The position numbers were made by a program, and so were the translations under genes. Below are positions 25,257 through 30,176 of a DNA stretch of 30,176 nt, in pieces. This DNA comes from an uncultured Clostridia bacterium (lineage in GTDB: Bacteria > Bacillota > Clostridia > UBA1381). Where the stretch lies: contig CAJUFV010000047.1 in assembly GCA_910585795.1 (NCBI GenBank), positions 1 to 30,176 of the forward strand. The letters run 5' to 3'. The stretch's first letter is position 1. Each line of letters starts with the position of its first letter. The notes under the pieces were generated by a model. That model was not told where the DNA came from and made no database searches. It saw only the letters and a program-made list of their open reading frames with translations.

Positions 25257-26864
25257 CTAAATATTCTGCACCGCCTTTTCTTCCAACGCAAACGCATCAT
25301 CAAAAAATTGTTTATAACTTGAATTAAATTCGATCTCCAATTCATATCCGCGTCCGACCTTTATCGAATCAATTAGCTGACATATAATCATCTTTCTCTG
25401 CTCTTGTGAAGCATTGTCAAATTCATCAGCCCACGTTACAAATTGGTTATAATAAAAATCAAGCTTGTTAAGCATTTCGGATTGTTTCTCTAAATCAGTA
25501 TCACATTCATTTAACCGTTTATCTGTTTCAGCTATATCCTCCTTTGTCGAATTTATCGACATAGAAAGCACGTCAACCGGGAATGTGTTTTCTCCGCAAA
25601 GACTTTTGCCTACTTCAAGAGATAATTCCTTTAACCGCTTTTCAAGCTTCTCCTTATTATCCATAAGTTCGCGCCTGATTTTCCGTTTATCGGCAAGCTC
25701 TTTTTTATATCGGATTTCAAGAGCCTTATCCTTTGGAGTTTTCTTTATGGCGTCAAGATAATACCCGACAACCTCTAATACTGCCTTATCAATCTTAGGC
25801 GCAGAATATACCGTCTGCCCCTCGCAGTTATTCAGCTTGCGTGCGCGGTGATAACAAACATATCTAAGCGCGCTTGACACTCCGATACTTCCGTCCTTAC
25901 GCTCATATTTCTCGGTGTGTCCCGATGAAATCATTTTCCCTCCGCAGTGAGCGCAGTACAGATTTCCCGAAAGCAGCGTTTTTCCTTTTGTTGTTCGTGC
26001 AATATGCTGTTTTTCATCATTCTTCTTTGAACGCTGTTTCAGAATATGCTGTACACTGTCAAACACGTTTTCATCAATAATGACAAGATGTTCAAGCTTA
26101 GGCGATACTGTTTCGCCCGCCACATAATATCCGCAGTACAAACGATTTTTAAGAATACGGTTTATTGTATTGCATTGAAATTCTTTTCCGTTATGCGTTC
26201 TTATGCCAAGCTTGTTCAGATAATCTGCCATTCTGTATGAACCGTAGCCCTCGTTTAAGGTTTTGCCGAATATCATTTTAACATACTCCGCTTCCTTTGT
26301 ATCTATCACTAAATCTTTAACAGGCTGACCTTTCTTATTCACTCTGCCCGTATGTACTGCCTGATAACCAAGAGGCGTCGCGCCGCCGTGATAAATCCCC
26401 TCTGCCGTAAGCTGCGCCATTCTTGTTTTAAGACGCATAGAGGTTTTACGGCTTTCACCATTTGCCTGCCAGTAGCGGACATAATTCATCAGTCTGTCGC
26501 CATCGGTGTCAAGTCTCTGCTGTCCCTCTTGCGAACTCCACACCTCTACCCCGTGTTCTATAAACCATTCAACAACAAACGGTGTTTCTTTATCTATCCG
26601 TCCGAGTCTGTCAAACATATACACAAGCAAAACGTCAAATTCGTTATTTAGCGCCGCTTCGCGCAAATCTTGAATAACGTCTCTGTCTTTTGCAGACACT
26701 TTAAAACCCGATACGCCTTTTTCATAAAATTCTTTTGAAATTACCCAGTTATCTTGTTTTTCTACAAATTCATGACATGCAATTCTCTGCATCGGAATAT
26801 CGTCCTGCAATTTATCATACTGTTTCTTCGTTGATACTCTGTATAAACAATACGCTTTTTTCAT
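25257..26864 (-). CDS. Large serine recombinase (site-specific integrase)
   Basis: 535 aa. The N-terminal resolvase domain (about 1-150) has the catalytic serine S11 in YRVSTKKQ and the arginines R86 and R89 in FDRLGR. The recombinase domain follows at about 160-270 (GGATPLGYQAV, RMADYLNKLGIRTHNG, NTINRILKNRLYCGYY). A zinc ribbon uses C304, C307, C337 and C347 (NLYCAHCGGKM, YVCYHRARKLNNCEG). A coiled coil rich in Lys and Glu spans about 385-475. It cuts and joins att sites through a covalent Ser-DNA link and likely moved the surrounding element. A consensus promoter lies upstream, with GGAG 10 bases before the ATG. The stop is 88 bp from the broken tRNA-Asn, the usual position for an integrase near its att site. 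Confidence 0.93.
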   Translation of the reverse strand: MKKAYCLYRVSTKKQYDKLQDDIPMQRIACHEFVEKQDNWVISKEFYEKGVSGFKVSAKDRDVIQDLREAALNNEFDVLLVYMFDRLGRIDKETPFVVEWFIEHGVEVWSSQEGQQRLDTDGDRLMNYVRYWQANGESRKTSMRLKTRMAQLTAEGIYHGGATPLGYQAVHTGRVNKKGQPVKDLVIDTKEAEYVKMIFGKTLNEGYGSYRMADYLNKLGIRTHNGKEFQCNTINRILKNRLYCGYYVAGETVSPKLEHLVIIDENVFDSVQHILKQRSKKNDEKQHIARTTKGKTLLSGNLYCAHCGGKMISSGHTEKYERKDGSIGVSSALRYVCYHRARKLNNCEGQTVYSAPKIDKAVLEVVGYYLDAIKKTPKDKALEIRYKKELADKRKIRRELMDNKEKLEKRLKELSLEVGKSLCGENTFPVDVLSMSINSTKEDIAETDKRLNECDTDLEKQSEMLNKLDFYYNQFVTWADEFDNASQEQRKMIICQLIDSIKVGRGYELEIEFNSSYKQFFDDAFALEEKAVQNI

Positions 26865-26882
26865 AGCACTGTTTCTCCTTTA

Positions 26883-26898
26883 CATAATTAAAATTATG
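26883..26898. promoter_or_regulatory. Palindrome in the recombinase leader
   Basis: CATAATT, two bases, AATTATG, a perfect 7-bp inverted repeat that ends just before the ribosome binding site of the recombinase. It could be an operator or a translation-limiting hairpin. Confidence 0.4.
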
Positions 26899-26936
26899 CA
26901 AAGCCGATGTATTCATTTTTCAATGTTCATATCCTT

Positions 26937-26965
26937 ATTATATAAGATAGACTTTCAAATGTCAA
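26937..26965 (-). promoter_or_regulatory. Consensus sigma-A promoter of the recombinase
   Basis: On the minus strand TTGACA (26960-26965), exactly 17 bp, then TATAAT (26937-26942), a full match to consensus. The transcript would start near 26930, about 65 nt before the recombinase ATG. Confidence 0.78.
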
Positions 26966-26987
26966 TTCGTACTTTACATTTTTAGAC

Positions 26988-27021
26988 AAAAAAATAATGC
27001 CTGATTTTATCAAGCATTATT
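26988..27021 (-). terminator. Terminator after the small Rpn-tail-like gene
   Basis: AATAATGC (26993-27000) pairs with GCATTATT (27014-27021), with TGAT and ATCA extending the stem. On the minus strand a run of about seven T follows (26988-26994). It separates the small gene at 27045 from the recombinase promoter. Confidence 0.8.
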
Positions 27022-27044
27022 TCATTCATAATCAATATACAGAT

Positions 27045-27215
27045 TTATGCTTTCGGTGCTGACTGCTTCAGAAGCTCCTCATATTTAGCATATTCATTCT
27101 CCGGAACCTTCAAAGCTTTCATCGCTTGTATTGCCGACCATTTCATACTTTCCATAAGGTCACAAATCGCCTGTATTTTACCTTTTTCAATATAAGAATC
27201 CATTACATTACACAT
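27045..27215 (-). CDS. Small protein resembling the C-terminal tail of Rpn/PD-(D/E)XK transposases
   Basis: 56 aa, beginning MCNVMDSYIEKGKIQAICDL and ending KYEELLKQSAPKA. The MCxxMxxYxEKGK start followed by a helical segment ending in Ala-Leu-x-x-Pro-x-x-x-Tyr is what I know from the tails of Rpn-family (PD-(D/E)XK nuclease) transposases and from stand-alone small proteins of that kind. The frame stays open upstream for about 30 codons (YWYTDINDLIIESQKKGERIT) until a TGA. It may therefore be the remnant of a longer gene, although AAAGGAG 11 bases before the ATG would allow independent translation. The nuclease domain is absent. A good terminator follows. Confidence 0.5.
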   Translation of the reverse strand: MCNVMDSYIEKGKIQAICDLMESMKWSAIQAMKALKVPENEYAKYEELLKQSAPKA

Positions 27216-27323
27216 AGTAATACGCTCTCCTTTCTTCTGGCTCTCTATGATTAAATCATTTATATCTGTATACCAATAACTCTGTTTATTGTATCATATT
27301 GTCCCAATCTGTAATAAAAAGAA

Positions 27324-28715
27324 TTACTTAATTGTATTATCATTTATCTTCCACTGTCCTTTTTTATTCGAACCAATGCGATAAACAATTCCTGATTCTT
27401 TTAATTTTTTTATAATCGCAGATACAGATTTTCTGCTAATATGCAACTTATTCGCCATTTCAAGAGTCGTTAATGTCCCATCAGAGCTTATCAATCTGAT
27501 TATCTCTTGTTCGTTTGGTGAATATTGGTTATGATTTTTATTGTCACCTTTATTGTCACCTTTATTGTCACCCTTGCGATTTATTGCGTTATTTCCTGTT
27601 CGTATCACCCGTTCTTCAGGAGCAGAAAATTTTACCATAATATCTCGCGAGTGTATATTATATTCAGGCTCATATATATTATCATTTTTACAAGCTTCAA
27701 AAATCTTTTCTATTCCCCTGCCCCAACTTTCTATATATCCTGCCAAATAGAATGAATGTGCAATTAATGGATTATATGGATTAGAGTTATGCTTTCCTAA
27801 AAACTCCTTCATAGTCCAATATTCCGGTAGTTTACCGCTGTTTGCAATATATAATTTATCGTCATACACGCTCACTTGAATCGGAATGCCTGATGAATAA
27901 TCTTTATGCACCACTGCATTCAAAAGTGCTTCTCGTATTGCTTCATACGGAAATGGATATCTTTCTATTCGTTGGATTCCTTCATATGAAATTTTAGCCC
28001 TTAAATATTTATCATATATCATATTTATGGCTTTATCTATCTGTTGCATAAGAGGTCCATGTATTTCATCCTGATAAATAATCTCAGCATCTGTTTCAAA
28101 AAAACCAATTTTTATATATGAACCAAATACATATTTTTCAGGGTCTTCATGGAAGAGTAAAATTGCCGCATTGGTGAGATAATTATTTTTGTACAAATTT
28201 AGCTTATTAACTATACTTTTTGCTGTTTCATTCTCCAATGAGCTATCTAATCTTCCTTTTTTTACTGCATTTCTGATAAAATATTTAACAGCTTCGTCGC
28301 TTAAATCTTTATCGGTAACATAAGGTACAGGAACACTATCCCATGTAACCCCTTGTTTTCTTAACATAAAGCTATCCAATGACGCGCCCGTCAATAATTG
28401 ATTTGTACTTCCCGAACGAACATAATACTTGCCATAACAGCTTACCGGAAAAGGATGCGATATTACATTAATCTCAATGTATTCTTTATTATCGTATTTA
28501 TTCAAGTTGACTTCCGATACTATTCCTATTGCATTTTTTATTTTGTTCGGCAAATCTTCAAGCAACTTTTTTGCATTATCTACTCCAACCACTTCACCAT
28601 CATCATTTTTTCCAATATAGAGAACACCACCCTGTGCGTTTGCAAATCCGCAAATCCATTTTAAGTAGTCGTCCTTCCATTTTTCTTTCCACTCTATATT
28701 TTGACTCTCAGGCAT
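27324..28715 (-). CDS. AlbA_2/Schlafen-type DNA-binding regulator with GHKL-like domain
   Basis: 463 aa. Residues about 6-110 are an AlbA_2 (Schlafen AAA_4) domain: NIEWKEKWKDDYLKWICGFA, NAQGGVLYIG, DDGEVVGV, KYYVRSGSTN. Residues about 235-365 match the C-terminal ATP-binding (HATPase_c_4, RecG-like) region of this family: PYEAIREALLNAVVHKDYS, YIANSGKLP, SWGRGIEKIF. A short Gly-Asp-Asn-Lys repeat (381-392) leads to a winged helix-turn-helix (about 397-460, LTTLEMANKLHISRKSVSAI). Such proteins are common in mobile islands and act as transcription regulators or defence-related factors. GGAGG lies 7 bases before the ATG. The gene stands alone on this strand. Confidence 0.85.
   Translation of the reverse strand: MPESQNIEWKEKWKDDYLKWICGFANAQGGVLYIGKNDDGEVVGVDNAKKLLEDLPNKIKNAIGIVSEVNLNKYDNKEYIEINVISHPFPVSCYGKYYVRSGSTNQLLTGASLDSFMLRKQGVTWDSVPVPYVTDKDLSDEAVKYFIRNAVKKGRLDSSLENETAKSIVNKLNLYKNNYLTNAAILLFHEDPEKYVFGSYIKIGFFETDAEIIYQDEIHGPLMQQIDKAINMIYDKYLRAKISYEGIQRIERYPFPYEAIREALLNAVVHKDYSSGIPIQVSVYDDKLYIANSGKLPEYWTMKEFLGKHNSNPYNPLIAHSFYLAGYIESWGRGIEKIFEACKNDNIYEPEYNIHSRDIMVKFSAPEERVIRTGNNAINRKGDNKGDNKGDNKNHNQYSPNEQEIIRLISSDGTLTTLEMANKLHISRKSVSAIIKKLKESGIVYRIGSNKKGQWKINDNTIK
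27537..27572. repeat. 12-bp tandem repeat, three exact copies, in the AlbA_2 gene
   Basis: TTTATTGTCACC occurs three times in a row at 27537-27548, 27549-27560 and 27561-27572. On the coding (minus) strand each copy reads Gly-Asp-Asn-Lys, giving a flexible charged linker before the winged helix. Unit number could change by slippage without breaking the frame. Confidence 0.9.
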
Positions 28716-28804
28716 TATGATACCTCCGTTTAATATATCTCACAATAAATTTTACAATCTTTGCTACTTATTTTAACATATCCATTATTTTTTGTAAAGC
28801 CATT

Positions 28805-28984
28805 TTATTTTTGTGCAAAAATACTGTCTTTTATCCTCCGTTCGTATGAAGTCAATAAATTATCGGTTACAATATTTTCAATATCCGGATTGTCCTCTTT
28901 TCGGAATTTAATTGTTACTGTACAGCCGCTTTGTGTTTTCATTACCACAACATTCTCTGCCACTCTATGCATTATAGAATTCAT
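28805..28984 (-). CDS. Small protein, possibly TnpW-like element protein
   Basis: 59 aa beginning MNSIMHRVAENVVVMKTQSG, then CTVTIKFRKEDNPDIENIV and a helical, basic tail. I use the ATG at 28984 and not the in-frame one at 29011, because GGGAGG lies 7 bases before 28984. The size and the beta-hairpin-then-helix pattern resemble the TnpW-type small proteins of Tn4451-like mobilizable elements, and a large serine recombinase is nearby. The resemblance is by pattern only, and the role of such proteins is unknown. Confidence 0.5.
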   Translation of the reverse strand: MNSIMHRVAENVVVMKTQSGCTVTIKFRKEDNPDIENIVTDNLLTSYERRIKDSIFAQK

Positions 28985-29195
28985 AGCTAATCCTCCCATT
29001 TTATAAATCATTTGTTAATAACACAGATTAATTTATCTATATGGTACTCTAATCTCTGTCATTAAAAATTATAAGCAATATCAAATGGCGGCTTGCAAGA
29101 CCGCTCCATAGGAGTCTCACCTCCCCGACATCCGCCCGGGCTGCTATCATTGCCTGCGACGCTTCTAACGCTCGGACTGTGACTTAGCAGAAGTA

Positions 29196-29405
29196 TCATT
29201 GTCTCCGCATACAGTCATCGCCCACAGTCTGCAATTTCTGTTTTCCGGCATAATATTCTAATCGCTCATCTGCTTTTTCAGAATCATGGCGTATCTGCCG
29301 TTTGGCTCTTTTATACGGTAATGTATTTGTTTGCTCTTTATACTGCACGGCGTTATCTTCCGCGCTTTCTTTGTAGAAAAATAAAAATAGTTTCTTACTC
29401 AGGCG
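29196..29405 (-). pseudogene. Decayed coding fragment, conjugative-element-like
   Basis: A frame without start codon runs from 29405 to the TGA at 29196 (69 codons): KLFLFFYKESAEDNAVQYKE, TLPYKRAKRQIRHDSEKADE, RLEYYAGKQKLQTVGDDCMR. The charged, helical composition is convincing as protein. No ATG is available except four codons before the end, and a TAA precedes it. It looks like the C-terminal remnant of a larger gene. I do not recognise the family with certainty. The style fits coiled-coil transfer proteins of clostridial integrative elements. Confidence 0.4.
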
Positions 29406-29413
29406 TTATCTGC

Positions 29414-29448
29414 CTGTTAAAGCATATTTGACAAATATGCTTTAACAG
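29414..29448. repeat. 35-nt near-perfect palindrome
   Basis: CTGTTAAAGCATATTTG (29414-29430) and CAAATATGCTTTAACAG (29432-29448) are exact reverse complements around one base. No T run follows on either strand, so it is not a standard terminator. It lies between the HTH gene and the decayed fragment. Confidence 0.8.
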
Positions 29449-29499
29449 ATTGATACAATGCCTATTACATAAACAAATTTAAGTATCAAACCATTACTT

Positions 29500-29841
29500 T
29501 TATAAACTTTTAGGAACCGCAAATTTATGTATTATTCTTTTTATTATTATTTGTTCATTCTCTTCTGACATAGATATATATTTCCGTAAAAGCTGCTCTT
29601 CCTCTTTGTTTAAATAAGTCTTTATACCGTTATAATTTTCTTCCGATACAATAATTCCTCCATATCTTCCACGTTTAATAACAAGCGGTATGTATTTATT
29701 CAAAAGAATTATATCTCTGTCAATCACATCATCAGACACGGAAAACATTTCTGACAATTCACGTCTTGTCAGCTTACGATAATAAGTAAGTGCAAAAAGC
29801 ATTTCCATACGTCTGTCAAACGCTAATAATCCTTTTGACAT
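29500..29841 (-). CDS. Small HTH (HTH_11/DeoR-type) regulator
   Basis: 113 aa beginning MSKGLLAFDRRMEMLFALTY. The winged-helix motif is YRKLTRRELSEMFSVSDDVI then DRDIILLNKYIPLVIKRGRY, with a GGIIV wing turn, followed by a helical tail (LNKEEEQLLRKYISMSEENE). This short HTH type is frequent in clostridial integrative elements. The start at 29841 is chosen because AAGGGGG lies 10 bases upstream. An ATG at 29850 almost abuts that site, and a GTG at 29862 lies before it. It probably regulates element genes, perhaps through an imperfect repeat CTCCG/CGGAG at 29882-29900 near its own promoter. Confidence 0.7.
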   Translation of the reverse strand: MSKGLLAFDRRMEMLFALTYYRKLTRRELSEMFSVSDDVIDRDIILLNKYIPLVIKRGRYGGIIVSEENYNGIKTYLNKEEEQLLRKYISMSEENEQIIIKRIIHKFAVPKSL

Positions 29842-30176
29842 ACAATACATACCCCCTTTCACTCTTATTGTAAATCATAATCTCCGCAGTTTTAACGGAG
29901 TATAAAAAAATAAATTCAATTTTTTTATTTTTTTCTCTTTTCACTGTCGTAACCCCCAATTTTAACACAATAAATCATCTGCTAAAATCTCTGATTACGG
30001 ATACCTGATAAACAGATAGTATCTTAGCGCCCGCATAATAAATATAAAACAAGAGCTTTTTTCAAATAAAAAATACAAAACATATTGCAGTATATAACCA
30101 CAATATATTTTGTATCCTAGTTTAAATACTATATATCTATTTTCTTTTTTTTCAACAAAAAAAGCCGGACATATAA
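29842..30176. other. AT-rich stretch without recognisable gene
   Basis: This final stretch holds no convincing gene on either strand. It contains the CTCCG/CGGAG repeat at 29882-29900, long A/T runs at 29905-29935, and an inverted repeat with 14 of 15 matches (30073-30087 with 30101-30115). It presumably carries the promoter of the small HTH gene. Confidence 0.6.

Larger units (their letters stand above)
25170..30176. mobile_element. Putative integrated (mobilizable) element, one end in window
   Basis: The left boundary is set by the truncated tRNA-Asn at 25169/25170 with a large serine recombinase next to it. Contents to the right are accessory: an Rpn-tail-like small protein, an AlbA_2-type regulator, a TnpW-like small protein, a GC-rich decayed coding stretch, a long palindrome and a small HTH regulator. 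The missing tRNA 5' part is not found in the window, so the other boundary lies beyond 30176. More than one element could be nested here. Confidence 0.5.

Noticed and set aside
25148..25345. 65-codon minus-strand frame across the tRNA fragment and the recombinase end
   Set aside because: It overlaps the recombinase in another frame and reads through the tRNA; no ribosome site seen.
27537..27572. Three short repeats considered as a CRISPR array
   Set aside because: Units are 12 bp without spacers and lie in frame inside a coding gene.
28761..29006. 81-codon plus-strand frame over the TnpW-like gene
   Set aside because: It is the antisense of a frame with a much better ribosome site and has no recognisable motif.
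29882..29900. CTCCG/CGGAG hairpin considered as a terminator
   Set aside because: The stem is only 5 bp and no T run follows immediately on either strand; an operator is more likely.

Overview
The window looks like a chromosome segment of a low-GC Firmicute of class Clostridia, most likely an uncultured gut or rumen polysaccharide degrader. I infer this from three things: Gram-positive surface anchoring by S-layer homology (SLH) domains, a lipoprotein-type sugar-binding protein with AraC control, and a CIRCE heat-shock operator. Monoglobus-like bacteria rich in SLH proteins come to mind, but the sequence alone does not fix the genus.

Bases 1-20335 (all minus strand) form one long, tightly packed carbohydrate locus. 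In transcription order it holds an AraC-family regulator, an ABC sugar importer (binding lipoprotein and two permeases, no ATPase), two large secreted clan GH-A (GH39-like) enzymes with a four-module secreted beta-sandwich protein between them, two SLH proteins, an intracellular GH43 enzyme, beta-phosphoglucomutase, and a GH65 phosphorylase that runs off the left edge. A GH2 beta-galactosidase (20629-23547) precedes the operon with its own terminator. I read the set as: cut a complex glycan outside, import oligosaccharides, trim them inside with GH43 and GH2, then phosphorolyse an alpha-glucoside to beta-glucose-1-phosphate and on to glucose-6-phosphate. The substrate cannot be named from sequence. 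An 8-bp motif (ATGTCGCT) repeated upstream of the regulator, twice at exactly 21 bp, is the best candidate operator.

Bases 23660-25080 are a small mixed region. It contains a frame-broken small secreted-protein ORF, a solitary ribbon-helix-helix (RHH) protein behind a 13-bp palindrome, and an Hsp20 gene whose consensus promoter overlaps a near-perfect CIRCE element, followed by terminators.

Bases 25110-30176 look like accessory DNA. A tRNA-Asn 3' fragment of 60 nt lacks its 5' end and is followed at once by foreign sequence and a large serine recombinase. Further right lie a small Rpn-tail-like protein, an AlbA_2/Schlafen-type regulator with an in-frame 12-bp tandem repeat, a TnpW-like small protein, a GC-rich decayed coding fragment, a 35-nt palindrome and a small HTH regulator. 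I read this as one end of an integrated, partly decayed mobilizable element whose other end lies beyond the window.
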